A stretch of 33,662 bases of DNA from BQJU01 sp964015035. Lineage in GTDB: Bacteria > Bacteroidota > Bacteroidia > Chitinophagales > Saprospiraceae. Below the pieces are notes generated by a model. The model ran no database searches. It saw only the letters and a list, made by a program, of their open reading frames with translations, and had not been told where the DNA came from. The stretch spans positions 1-33,662 of the forward strand of contig CAXHCA010000070.1 in assembly GCA_964015035.1 (NCBI GenBank). Reading direction: 5' to 3'. Shown in pieces: positions 1 to 7,981 of the stretch (positions are counted from its first letter, which is position 1; every line of letters starts with the position of its first letter). Position numbers and translations under genes: made by a program.

Positions 1-4
1 GGCT

Positions 5-37
5 TCGTCGGCAGCGTCAGATGTGTATAAGAGACAG
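5..37 (+). other. Illumina Nextera read-1 adapter (artefact)
   Basis: Bases 5-37 match the 33-base Nextera/Tn5 read-1 adapter, ending in the 19-base mosaic end AGATGTGTATAAGAGACAG (19-37). This is library adapter left in the assembly, not genomic DNA. The reverse complement encodes the tail SLIHI, a familiar artefact at protein ends, and it supplies a false stop codon to the CotH-like reading frame. Genomic sequence probably begins at base 38; bases 1-4 are unexplained. Confidence 0.97.
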
Positions 38-2014
38 CTCCAATACCTCCGCCGCAATGAACCGCAAATCTCCCGGGTGCTGTACTACACTATCCCGGCG
101 TTCGCGGATAGCCACGCGGCGGTGGGGGCGGCCGGGGAGATAGATCAGAGAATCGAATTTGGTCATTGAACCGTTAAGGTGACTACTGTATCCGATTAAT
201 TCAACCGGTAAAGTATGGGTGTTTCTAATCTGCAAAAGTTTTTTGGTACCCGTTCGTGACTGGGTATAGCTCTTAATGCTTTCGTTTTCAAAGGGTAATA
301 TCAAGGAATGCACATACTGGCTCTCCTGCAAAAAATCTGTGAGGGTAGTCTGGTAATCCGGAAACTCCTGATTGATCATTTTTTTGCGTGATTGCCATTC
401 TTTTTGCAAACCGTCAAAAAAGCCATTGATGTATTCCCGATCGGAAAAGCGATTTAGGTAGTGTAAATACTGGCGGACAAAGGCCGTGTCCTGAAACAGA
501 GGTGAAAAAATTGACGTGGCAATCATTGATTCCGGATTCAATGCACCTTCGCCCAGGATTTGATATTGGCGAGGAGGCTGTTCGCCAAATCCATCAAAAC
601 CGATGGGCTCCAGCAGATTGGTCACCGGGTTGTAATAAAAGCGTTGGTTGTGCCAGATAATGCCGTGGTAAGCGTGCAAAATGTCAATGATGGCAAAGTA
701 TTTGGCCAGGCGTTCCACATCAAAAACTTCGGGAACAGGCTTTAATCCATTGCGGTACTGGTACATCAGGTTTTGGGCCTGTTGATATTCTTTTGAGAGG
801 AGGGCGGTCTGCTCAATCCCTTTTTCATTAAAGGGCTCAATCGTGCTGTTTTGCCAGTCTAAGGCCGAATGCGTTGCGCCAAAGCGCTTGGTGCCATAGT
901 GGGCCATTTGCCGTTTGATGGCCGACCAGAGTCCCGCTTCTGAAAACTTCAGAATTGGTCCTTCTCTTCGCTGCCGAGATTCGACCAATTGTTTTTCAAA
1001 ATGCTCTTCATAGGCATAGATACCCAACGATTTGCCATTGAGTTTTAACTCAATAAAATCATAGCGAGTGCTCAGGACATCTTCTTTTTCCAGCCACTTG
1101 TGTAGGAGCCACTCGTGCAAATGGTAGCGGGCGGCGGGGGTATGCAAGGAAAAAGTAACCAGGCGATTCCACGAATGTGGATCTTTGACCCGAACGCGAA
1201 AAGACCATTTTTCACCAATGAGGTGGTCCAGCCAATCGCCTTTTAGTCGCAATTTGATGGGCAGCTTTTCTCCGGTCGAATCGACAATGCTGCCATTGAC
1301 CCAATCACCATCTTCCACTTCCAGCAATCCGGTGCGGAAAGCTTCCTGCCGCTTTTGCTGCAAATGCTCCATACCCTTATGGTTGATTTCCAGTTGCAGC
1401 ACCGGTAACTGAAAATCTGTCGGAGAAAGCTCGGCTACTTTCTCAATCGTCAAGTCATCAAAGTAAACTTCTTTCAGGCCACTGGCATATACATAGATAT
1501 GAATAACCTCGGGCACTTTTTCGAAGGGTACGGTAAATTGAATTTCCAGTTTTTCCCATCCTTCTCCATCTGTTTCTTTGGGGAAACTTTCGTAAAGATC
1601 CAGACCGCTATCGCCGGAACCTCGGACAGCCAAGCGCCCCTCTTTTTCTGGAAATTTATATCGCCAAACACTAACCTTATACAATTCACCGCCCTTGACA
1701 CCGGTCAGTTCATACCCAAAGCCTTGGGGCAAATCTTTACCCAAGCCAATTTTACAAGAGTAATGGCCCGAACGCGCCCGTTCATCACTTTGTAGTTGGC
1801 CTCCGGTAAACTGATACTTATCAGTCACAAAAAAGCCATCTTTCACCTTTTCAGCGTCGCAATAAATCGCCTCCGGCGAAGGGGGAATGATAGAATCCGG
1901 GAGTTGCTGTACAAAAATCCACACCAGAAACGCAGCTAGGGCCAACCCCATACCAAGCATGAGGAAGCGCTCAATGGAGTGGGTAGGTTTTGCCGAGGGT
2001 TTGGATAAAATCAT
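38..2014 (-). CDS. CotH kinase-like membrane-anchored protein, 3'-truncated by contig end
   Basis: This is a CotH-family protein. CotH of Bacillus spore coats is an atypical protein kinase; in Bacteroidota the role is unknown. About 659 genuine residues are present, and the last six apparent residues come from adapter. An N-terminal membrane segment lies at residues 17-37. It is followed by a beta-rich region (about 48-195) resembling a carbohydrate-binding jelly roll that ends in VYFDDLTIEKV. The CotH domain follows (about 205-600), with LRLKGDWLDH and the motif LGIYAYEEHFEKQ. The ATG start overlaps the stop of the upstream DUF4956 gene as ATGA (2011-2014), so the two are translationally coupled. 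CotH and DUF4956 proteins, often with a VTC-type polyphosphate polymerase, are known neighbours; the third partner may lie beyond the contig end. The true C-terminus is missing. Confidence 0.85.
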
Positions 2015-2700
2015 ATCAATAACTCCGGTTGATCAAGGATAGATAGCCGCGTGGCATCAGACAGTTGTTTGATTTGTTCTTTGACCTGACTAATTTGTTC
2101 CAGCGATTCCGCCCGACAGACGAAGGAAAGGTCCAGCCCCTGGTCGAGGGTGTCCATGCGTTTTAGTTTGACGTAGGGTAGGGTATCGGTGAGGATTTTA
2201 GCAATGCGGTCCAGGTCCTCCAGGTCGGTGTTGATATTGACAAACATTTGGTGTTCGCGTTGGAAAGCCAGTTTGCCGCTCAATTTTTTTCCAATAAATA
2301 AAAGCCCCAGAATAAAGGCAAAGGCCACCAATGCCAGGATGGGTTGATTGGCGCCACCAGCTAGCCCGAGGCCAATAGCGATAAACAAATAGGTTAGTTC
2401 CTCGGGATCTTTAATGGCTGCCCGAAAGCGGACAATAGATAGAGCCCCTACCAATCCAAGGGAAAGGGCGATTGATGACTTAACAATCATAATGATCAAC
2501 ATGGTGCCTAAAGCGAGCGGCAAAAAATTGCTGGAAAAGCGCCTGCGATCAGAGACGGCATTGCCAAAATGGATGTAGAAGAGCCGCAGTAATGCGACCA
2601 GGAGTGTAATCACCAGAATATTGAGTAAAAACTCGTCAAGTGGGACATTATTACTAAACTCATGGATGTATTTCTCCTGTAATTTTTGCAGTAGATTCAT
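2011..2700 (-). CDS. DUF4956 family membrane protein
   Basis: This 229-residue protein has an N-terminal hydrophobic segment (about 25-46). It then has a glycine-rich membrane block (about 58-140) containing LGLVGALSIVRFRAAIKDPEELTY split across the usual DUF4956 signature GALSIVRFR...KDP. A soluble alpha/beta tail (about 145-229) resembles a ferredoxin-fold regulatory domain. Function is unknown. DUF4956 proteins are commonly encoded next to CotH-like and VTC-type polyphosphate polymerase genes, as the CotH-like neighbour here supports. A good -7 box lies 21 bases upstream of the start (2721-2728, minus strand). Confidence 0.85.
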   Translation of the reverse strand: MNLLQKLQEKYIHEFSNNVPLDEFLLNILVITLLVALLRLFYIHFGNAVSDRRRFSSNFLPLALGTMLIIMIVKSSIALSLGLVGALSIVRFRAAIKDPEELTYLFIAIGLGLAGGANQPILALVAFAFILGLLFIGKKLSGKLAFQREHQMFVNINTDLEDLDRIAKILTDTLPYVKLKRMDTLDQGLDLSFVCRAESLEQISQVKEQIKQLSDATRLSILDQPELLI

Positions 2701-2720
2701 TCAGCCCTCAATTGTTTTGG

Positions 2721-2728
2721 CAAAAATA
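2721..2728 (-). promoter_or_regulatory. -7 box (TATTTTTG) for the DUF4956/CotH pair
   Basis: On the minus strand the sequence TATTTTTG matches the Bacteroidota -7 consensus TAnnTTTG exactly and lies 21 bases before the ATG at 2700. I see no clear TTG-type -33 element, so this is a partial promoter match. Confidence 0.45.
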
Positions 2729-2813
2729 CCTCTTTCCAGGGTATTTTCGAAGGTTAAATGGAACTCCTTATCCTTTTTCAAAACCTAGCGGAATTTTAGA
2801 ACTTCCATCAAAA

Positions 2814-2840
2814 AGGCACCCGAGAGATGCTCAGGTGCCT
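2814..2840 (-). terminator. Hairpin with T-run on the minus strand, in the 2701-3013 intergenic gap
   Basis: AGGCACC (2814-2820) pairs perfectly with GGTGCCT (2834-2840), with a further GAG/CTC pairing inside. Read on the minus strand it is followed by TTTTTGATGG, a short T-run typical of an intrinsic terminator. It lies upstream of the leftward DUF4956 gene, so it could end an antisense transcript or act as a leader attenuator. The rest of the 2701-3013 gap holds promoter boxes at both edges and no reading frame. Confidence 0.5.
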
Positions 2841-3001
2841 CTAAAAACTATAAACAAACAAAAAACATTAGCGATTTGATATATTCTACAACAATACTAA
2901 ATACAAAGGGTTCGACAAACATTTTTGGAAATTAAGTGCTTAAACAAGTGCTTAAAAAGGCATTTTTTTTAAAATCTTTACGATGCATTCAGGAGTAAAT
3001 G

Positions 3002-3009
3002 TAAATTTG
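3002..3009 (+). promoter_or_regulatory. -7 box (TAAATTTG) just before the start codon
   Basis: TAAATTTG is an exact match to TAnnTTTG and ends only 4 bases before the ATG at 3014. Transcription would begin at or next to the start codon, implying a leaderless or nearly leaderless mRNA. No convincing -33 element is seen in the T-rich stretch upstream. Confidence 0.4.
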
Positions 3010-3013
3010 GAGC

Positions 3014-3700
3014 ATGAGTGATGCAAGAGATCCATCCAGGTTGTTGGGAATCGTATTGGGAATATTGATGCTGTTTTTATTGCTGCGACTGCTGCCGCTG
3101 ATGCGCTTTTTGTGGCTACCGATTACTATTGCTGCATTTTTGGCATTGGTATACGGCGGATATCGCTATTGGAAAAAGCGGAAGGCCCGGCAATTATTTG
3201 ATAAGACCACCGAGGGGCAAATCCGGCAGAGGTTAGAATATTGCCACCAACAATTGGATCACAACCGGGAGGCCATGGAACGCATTGAGCGCAACCTGCA
3301 TGAACTGGAAGATACGCTGGCCAATGATGAAGACCTGGCACCAAAAAATCGTAGAGAAAGCGAGAAAATTGTAGCCGGCTTTCGTTCGGAACTTAAATTG
3401 CGCTACACACGAATGGAGTTTTATGAAACCTGCATCCGCAAATTGAATCGCTTGTTGCGAAACCACGAATGGTCGCGCCAACTGGTAGAGAAACAAAAAG
3501 AACTGAAGGCGCTGAGGGAGGACAATTATGAGGAATTGGCGCAAATGGAAGAATTGCGCAGTGGCGTAGAAATGGATGTGTTGTACCTCGACACCATCGA
3601 AAAGTTGAGCTTGCGAATGGAAGCCACAACTAGTCATGATGCAGCCGATCACCTACGCAGGGAGCTAGAGAAAATGACGCAAGAATTGGATGATTTGTAA
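3014..3700 (+). CDS. Hypothetical membrane-anchored coiled-coil protein
   Basis: I do not recognise the family. The 228 residues begin with two closely spaced hydrophobic segments (about 10-30 and 33-49), then the basic stretch YRYWKKRKARQ, so the bulk is probably cytoplasmic. Residues about 60-228 are rich in Glu, Arg, Leu and Gln with heptad-like spacing and look like long coiled coils. No catalytic motif is visible. The next gene starts 12 bases downstream on the same strand, so the two may be co-transcribed. The -7 box 4 bases before the ATG supports this start. Confidence 0.75.
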   Translation: MSDARDPSRLLGIVLGILMLFLLLRLLPLMRFLWLPITIAAFLALVYGGYRYWKKRKARQLFDKTTEGQIRQRLEYCHQQLDHNREAMERIERNLHELEDTLANDEDLAPKNRRESEKIVAGFRSELKLRYTRMEFYETCIRKLNRLLRNHEWSRQLVEKQKELKALREDNYEELAQMEELRSGVEMDVLYLDTIEKLSLRMEATTSHDAADHLRRELEKMTQELDDL

Positions 3701-3712
3701 ACCTACCTGACC

Positions 3713-4636
3713 TTGAAACTATTCCATCTTTTTTTTATCGCTATTGCCAGTATTTTTGCGGCTTGTCAGCCAAATGCTTCTGTGGAAAAGACCTACCTCG
3801 TATTGGGCCACCCTTATGATTGGAAAGTGGGTAACCGGCTCGATCCCCGCTTGGAACAGTTAGATTTTTCCCGGTTTGATCAAATCTGGTTGGGCGGGGA
3901 TGTGTGCGGCCAATTGACCCAAAGCCCTCAAACCATGGAACACCTGGATAGCTTGCTGGACTTCTCTTCAGGTAAAGTGCAGTGGACCTTGGGAAACCAC
4001 GATGTGATGTATGGCAACTTACAGTACATCACAAATAAAACCAAGCGCCCTACTTTTTATAGCAGTTGGGAAGACGGCATTTGTTTGCTGGTGCTAAATA
4101 CCAACCTGTTTTGGCTCAAACCCTGGGCTGCTCCACAAGAAAATTGTGCTGAAAAACAGGCTCAAATGCAGTTGATCCAACAGGTGACTGATACGGTACA
4201 GCAGGCATCTCACCTCATTGTTTTCCATCATCATGCCTTATTAAATGAGTTAAAACTGGACTCCCTTGGGCAAGTGATCAAGGCCTTTAATGTGGATCCC
4301 CAAAGGGTATTGATGACCTGCGATTCTACTTCTAACCTGACAGCATGGTTATATCCGCGACTGGTTAAAATAATGGCTCGTGGAGTGAAGGTGATACTCG
4401 TTGGCGGTGATTTGGGTATGAAGGCCAAGAAATTTGAATACACCACACCGGAGGGAATTACTTTGTTGGGAACGGGGATCAACAATAGCCTTGATAAAAA
4501 ACACCCGCCTGAATATGTCACTAATTTTGATCCGGACGAAGTATTATTGCTGCATCATCAACCTGAAACGGAAAATTTATGGTGGGAATTTGTATTTTTA
4601 AATGACTTGGTGGAAGCGCATTCAGATGCAAATTAG
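3713..4636 (+). CDS. Calcineurin-like metallophosphoesterase lipoprotein
   Basis: The frame starts at a TTG codon, 12 bases after the preceding stop. This gives a good lipoprotein signal (MKLFHLFFIAIASIFAAC) with lipidation at Cys18. Metallophosphoesterase motifs follow: GGDVCG (61-66), GNHD (about 95-98), the FHHH segment and a late GGDLG. These match motifs II-IV of the fold. The usual first motif D-x-H is replaced by LGHPYD (31-36), and the final GHxH by GGDLGMK, so metal binding may be altered. The substrate cannot be told. The protein is predicted in the cell envelope. The TTG start is inferred from the signal peptide and the absence of an in-frame ATG near it. Confidence 0.75.
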   Translation: MKLFHLFFIAIASIFAACQPNASVEKTYLVLGHPYDWKVGNRLDPRLEQLDFSRFDQIWLGGDVCGQLTQSPQTMEHLDSLLDFSSGKVQWTLGNHDVMYGNLQYITNKTKRPTFYSSWEDGICLLVLNTNLFWLKPWAAPQENCAEKQAQMQLIQQVTDTVQQASHLIVFHHHALLNELKLDSLGQVIKAFNVDPQRVLMTCDSTSNLTAWLYPRLVKIMARGVKVILVGGDLGMKAKKFEYTTPEGITLLGTGINNSLDKKHPPEYVTNFDPDEVLLLHHQPETENLWWEFVFLNDLVEAHSDAN

Positions 4637-4654
4637 CGGCCTGCCTTTTTTTAA

Positions 4655-4765
4655 GTGCTTGTTTGGAGGTGGTGCTTTAGCAGCGAAAATTGCAGGTTTG
4701 GGGTTCTCGCGAGGTCCCAAAATCCCGGTTTTACCGCGACTGAATGACTACCGCCAAACATGCAT
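4655..4765 (+). mobile_element. MITE-like element, copy A (111 bp)
   Basis: This is the shortest complete copy of the dispersed family. The left end is GTGCTTGTTTGGAGGTGGTG and the right end is the inverted partner (ACTACCGCCAAACATGCAT). It is flanked by the direct repeat TAA (4652-4654 and 4766-4768). The core holds the palindrome CTCGCGAG and a CCCGGTTTTACCGCG hairpin with one pair broken. No coding capacity. It sits between the phosphoesterase and the flavoenzyme gene. Confidence 0.8.
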
Positions 4766-4773
4766 TAAATAAA

Positions 4774-5727
4774 ATGAAAACCATGCAGATCAATGTCATC
4801 GGTGCGGGGGTTACAGGGTTGACTACCGCGGTGGTATTGCAGGAATTGGGGCATCATGTTTGTATTTATACCGATACAATGCCGCAGCAAACAACTTCGG
4901 CCGTAGCCGCGGCGATTTGGTTCCCATTCTCCGTTCAACCCAGGGAAAAGACCAATCAGTGGAGCTATGAAAGTTTTCTGATTTTTCAGGAAATGGTCAA
5001 AAATCAACCCGAAGCAGGTGTCTCAATGATTGATTTTTTAGTGGTTGTGGAGCGCGAAGAAGAAGCCTGGTGGCAACCCGCCTTTGCTCCCGGCACCATT
5101 CGACGTGCCCGTGCGGAAGAAATGCCATTGGACAAAGGAATTGGATTTATGACCCATGTCCCCATGATTGAGAGTCCCATCTATTTGACCTATCTCAAAG
5201 CGAGATTTGTAGCGGGCGGGGGGCAAATGATATTGAGGAAGGTAGAAAAATTGGAAGACCTACTTGATCAGGGAGATGTAGTGGTCAATTGTACCGGATT
5301 TGGTGCCCGGGAATTAGTGGGAGATACCGAGGTTTATCCTATTCGCGGGCAAGTAGTGAAGGTAGAACCACGTCCGAATACCCGGGCCTTGGTGGTGGAA
5401 TTTACCCTTGGACCGGTACCTGGTGACATTGCATACGTCCTGCCCAGAAGGGATTGTATTGTTTTGGGAGGGACTGCCTATGCACGTGACGAGAACCTGA
5501 TAGCGGACCCCGTACAGGCGCAATCAATTATGGACCGCTGTGGTCAACTGGTGCCGGAAGTGCGTGCCCAAGCCATGCTTGAATCGGTTGTCGGATTAAG
5601 ACCCGGCCGTTCCAGTATTCGTTTGGAAAAAGAGAGCGACCGGCCCATTATCCACAATTATGGTCATGGCGGAGGGGGGTATACCGTTTCCTGGGGTTGT
5701 GCACAGGAAGTGGCTCGCCTACTATAA
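4774..5727 (+). CDS. D-amino-acid oxidase family FAD-dependent oxidoreductase
   Basis: This FAD oxidoreductase of the DAO family probably oxidises the C-N bond of a D-amino acid or related amine. The N-terminus carries the Rossmann dinucleotide motif VIGAGVTGL. The family motif NCTGFGAREL occurs mid-protein, followed by PIRGQVVKVE. Near the C-terminus are GLRPGRSSIRLE, with the substrate-carboxylate Arg, and HNYGHGGGGYTVSWG. I chose ATG 4774 (317 residues): an earlier in-frame ATG at 4744 lies inside MITE copy A and adds ten residues before the fold. ATG 4783 is also possible. The exact substrate is not determinable. Confidence 0.85.
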   Translation: MKTMQINVIGAGVTGLTTAVVLQELGHHVCIYTDTMPQQTTSAVAAAIWFPFSVQPREKTNQWSYESFLIFQEMVKNQPEAGVSMIDFLVVVEREEEAWWQPAFAPGTIRRARAEEMPLDKGIGFMTHVPMIESPIYLTYLKARFVAGGGQMILRKVEKLEDLLDQGDVVVNCTGFGARELVGDTEVYPIRGQVVKVEPRPNTRALVVEFTLGPVPGDIAYVLPRRDCIVLGGTAYARDENLIADPVQAQSIMDRCGQLVPEVRAQAMLESVVGLRPGRSSIRLEKESDRPIIHNYGHGGGGYTVSWGCAQEVARLL

Positions 5728-5753
5728 CCAGCCAACTTTAATTGGCGAGATCT

Positions 5754-6299
5754 CTAATCCTTATAATTCTTTACGTAATCCTCGTAGGTGTATCGCTTGT
5801 AGTGTTCCTCACCAATGAATTTTAGTTCTTTGATGATGGTTTCAGCGTCTTTATAACCGGGAGAAATGGTAATGCGGTCCTGATTTTCGTCGAGATAAAC
5901 AAAAGAGGGGTAGCCAAGTCTGCCATCCAATAGAGAATAGGCCAGTTCATGCACGCCGCGCCGCCCAGGTTCAGCAATATATTTCAATTTATGGCCCTTA
6001 TATTTGATCTCTTCGGTTTGCTCAGCGTCGAGTTTGACAGCGTAGAAATGCTCATTCATGTATGCTGCTACCTTGGGGTTAGTGAAGGTAACTTTGTCCA
6101 TCTTTTTGCACCAGCCACACCAATCAGTATAGACATCGATGAACATTTTTTTGGGATTTTTCTTGCTTAGTAGCACGGCTTCTTCAAAGCTCATCCACTT
6201 GATAGTTTCCTTGTCAAGTGCCTGTTCATTGGGAAGTTGAAACGAAAAAAATCCAATAGCCATTAATAACAATAGGCTACTCAATACAACTTTTCTCAT
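5754..6299 (-). CDS. Exported thioredoxin-like protein (WCGWC)
   Basis: This 181-residue protein has an N-terminal signal or anchor segment (residues 4-20, no lipobox Cys) and a thioredoxin fold. The redox motif is WCGWCKK (Cys61, Cys64), preceded by MFIDVYTD. The cis-proline segment GYPSFVYLDE occurs at about residue 130. It resembles the thioredoxin_7/DsbD-gamma-like proteins of Bacteroidota and probably acts as a periplasmic disulfide reductase. It is convergent with the flavoenzyme gene, with 26 bases between them that contain a small hairpin (5731-5746) without a T-run. Confidence 0.85.
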   Translation of the reverse strand: MRKVVLSSLLLLMAIGFFSFQLPNEQALDKETIKWMSFEEAVLLSKKNPKKMFIDVYTDWCGWCKKMDKVTFTNPKVAAYMNEHFYAVKLDAEQTEEIKYKGHKLKYIAEPGRRGVHELAYSLLDGRLGYPSFVYLDENQDRITISPGYKDAETIIKELKFIGEEHYKRYTYEDYVKNYKD

Positions 6300-6478
6300 C
6301 TTTTTTTATTTTTCTTTAGCAAACCCGGTTTAAAAATTTGTTTCAGTACTGTTTCTGGGAACCTAAAAAATTGGGTTTGTGAATGACTGTTCAAAGATAA
6401 TCTTAATCGAGCTGAAAAGTAAAGCATCCCTTCTTGATTAAGTTATTTTTAACGAAATGGGCAGTAATTAACTAAGTG

Positions 6479-6486
6479 TATGTTTG
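6479..6486 (+). promoter_or_regulatory. -7 box (TATGTTTG) for ubiX
   Basis: TATGTTTG matches TAnnTTTG exactly, 52 bases before the ubiX start. No clear -33 element is seen at the usual distance. Confidence 0.4.
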
Positions 6487-6538
6487 CAGCCCAAAGGTTG
6501 ACCTCCAAAGATGCACTAAGGGTAGGATCGTATAAAAA

Positions 6539-7117
6539 ATGACTATGAAAAAAATTGTGGTAGCAGTGGGCGGGTCAAGTGGTTCGATCTACGCCAAGGT
6601 GTTATTTGATCGATTAGTTGAGTTGAAAGGCCAATGGCAAAAGGTAGGCGTGGTGATGAGCGATAATGCTCGGTTCAATTGGAAATTTGAATTGGGAGAC
6701 GAAGACTACCGGCATTACCCTTTCGATTTTTATGAAAAATCTGATTTTATGGCCCCTTTCGCTTCTGGATCGGCGCGCTATGAAACGATGATTGTCTGCC
6801 CCTGTTCTATGGGGGTGTTGGGACGTATTGCGCATGGTTTGTCCACCGATCTAACCACTCGTGCGGCAGACGTTGTCCTCAAAGAAAGGCGCCGCTTGAT
6901 TTTGGTGCCGCGGGATACCCCATACAGTTTGATACACCTTAATAACATGAAACTCATCACCGAAGCGGGAGGCATTATCTGCCCGGCTAGTCCTTCCTTC
7001 TATAGCAAACCTTCCACTTTTGAAGCATTGGCGGCCACCGTAGTAGACCGGGTATTGGATCTGGCCGGCTTTGAATTGTCTACTTATCGGTGGAGTGAGA
7101 ATGAGCAAGAAAGTTAA
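6539..7117 (+). CDS. ubiX: Flavin prenyltransferase UbiX
   Basis: UbiX attaches a dimethylallyl group to FMN to make prenylated FMN, the cofactor of UbiD-type decarboxylases. The 192 residues show the N-terminal FMN-binding loop VGGSSGSIYAKVLFD. The central CPCSMGVLGRIAHGLS and the basic segment KERRRLILVPRDTPYS bind phosphate and prenyl groups. The usual length is about 190-210 residues, so it looks complete. ATG 6539 and ATG 6545 are both plausible starts. No ubiD or ubiA lies in the window, so the client decarboxylase is encoded elsewhere. Confidence 0.92.
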   Translation: MTMKKIVVAVGGSSGSIYAKVLFDRLVELKGQWQKVGVVMSDNARFNWKFELGDEDYRHYPFDFYEKSDFMAPFASGSARYETMIVCPCSMGVLGRIAHGLSTDLTTRAADVVLKERRRLILVPRDTPYSLIHLNNMKLITEAGGIICPASPSFYSKPSTFEALAATVVDRVLDLAGFELSTYRWSENEQES

Positions 7118-7210
7118 GATAAGTTAATAAGCTCTCGTCTATTTGGTCAGATTTGGTTTCCCCGTGAATTTATCAGACCTTTGCGGTCTTTCTAAAATTT
7201 GCATTGCATT

Positions 7211-7864
7211 ATGAAAGTAAGATTCGCGTGGCTACCCCTTATTTTGGTAGGCCTTTTTAGCAATTTAAAAGCTCAAGAAATGGATTCATTAAGTTACAGT
7301 GTGGGCGTCCTGATGGCCCAGAGTTTAAAACAACAGGGATTGGACGATGTTGATGCCACTGCCCTGGCCAAAGGCATTGAGGACGTATTAAAAGACAACC
7401 CACTGTCCATCGATATTCAGCAGGCCAATACGCAGGTGCAAAAGCACATGCAGGCACAAAAAGAAAAGCAATTTGCATCTGTGGTAGCAGAAGGTAAAGC
7501 GTTTTTGGAAGAGAATGCCAAAAGACCGGAAGTAACCGTAACCGAAAGCGGCCTGCAATATGAAGTATTAAAAGCCGGTGACGGCCCTAAGCCTACTGCT
7601 GCCGATCAGGTCACCGTACACTATCATGGTATGCTACTTGATGGTACTGTATTTGATAGCTCTGTAGAGCGCGGCCAGCCCGCTACTTTTGGAGTAGGCC
7701 AGGTCATCCAGGGTTGGGTAGAAGGTCTGCAACTGATGCCACAGGGGTCTAAGTGGAAATTGTACATTCCTTACCAATTAGCCTACGGCGAACGTGGTGC
7801 TGGACAACAAATTGGGCCATTCGCTACCTTGATTTTTGAAGTAGAATTGTTGGAAATCAAGTAA
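7211..7864 (+). CDS. FKBP-type peptidyl-prolyl isomerase (Mip/FkpA-like), exported
   Basis: This is a periplasmic prolyl cis-trans isomerase and folding helper. From ATG 7211 it has 217 residues; an in-frame TTG at 7199 would add only four. A signal peptide (MKVRFAWLPLILVGLFSNLKAQ) is followed by an alpha-helical dimerisation domain (about 25-110, with SYSVGVLMAQSLKQQGLD). The FKBP domain (about 115-217) contains VTVHYHGMLLDGTVFDSS, QVIQGWVEGLQLM and IPYQLAYGERGAG, the conserved active-site features. A strong hairpin follows the stop codon, so it is probably transcribed alone or with ubiX. Confidence 0.92.
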   Translation: MKVRFAWLPLILVGLFSNLKAQEMDSLSYSVGVLMAQSLKQQGLDDVDATALAKGIEDVLKDNPLSIDIQQANTQVQKHMQAQKEKQFASVVAEGKAFLEENAKRPEVTVTESGLQYEVLKAGDGPKPTAADQVTVHYHGMLLDGTVFDSSVERGQPATFGVGQVIQGWVEGLQLMPQGSKWKLYIPYQLAYGERGAGQQIGPFATLIFEVELLEIK

Positions 7865-7878
7865 TAAACTTCCCTCAT

Positions 7879-7915
7879 CATCCCGAAGACGGAATATCTA
7901 CTTCGGGATGGTTTT
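7879..7915 (+). terminator. Intrinsic terminator after the FKBP gene
   Basis: CATCCCGAAG (7879-7888) pairs perfectly with CTTCGGGATG (7901-7910), a 10-bp stem with a 12-base loop, followed by GTTTTCTC. It lies 14 bases after the FKBP stop codon. The T-run is short. Confidence 0.7.
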
Positions 7916-7957
7916 CTCTCTTTAGTGAACAAGCTTACAATAGGTTTAACAAACTGC

Positions 7958-7965
7958 TATCTTTG
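7958..7965 (+). promoter_or_regulatory. -7 box (TATCTTTG) for trmD
   Basis: TATCTTTG matches TAnnTTTG exactly and lies 16 bases before the trmD ATG, giving a short leader. It follows the FKBP terminator, which supports independent transcription of trmD. Confidence 0.5.
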
Positions 7966-7981
7966 CACCAAAGATTGAACT

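Noticed and set aside
2934..2957. Tandem AAGTGCTTAAAC / AAGTGCTTAAAA as another MITE end
   Set aside because: It shares only the first six bases (GTGCTT) with the element ends, has no TTTGG, and has no inverted partner.
5731..5746. Hairpin GCCAA...TTGGC between the flavoenzyme and thioredoxin genes as a terminator
   Set aside because: The stem is only 5 bp and no T-run follows on either strand.
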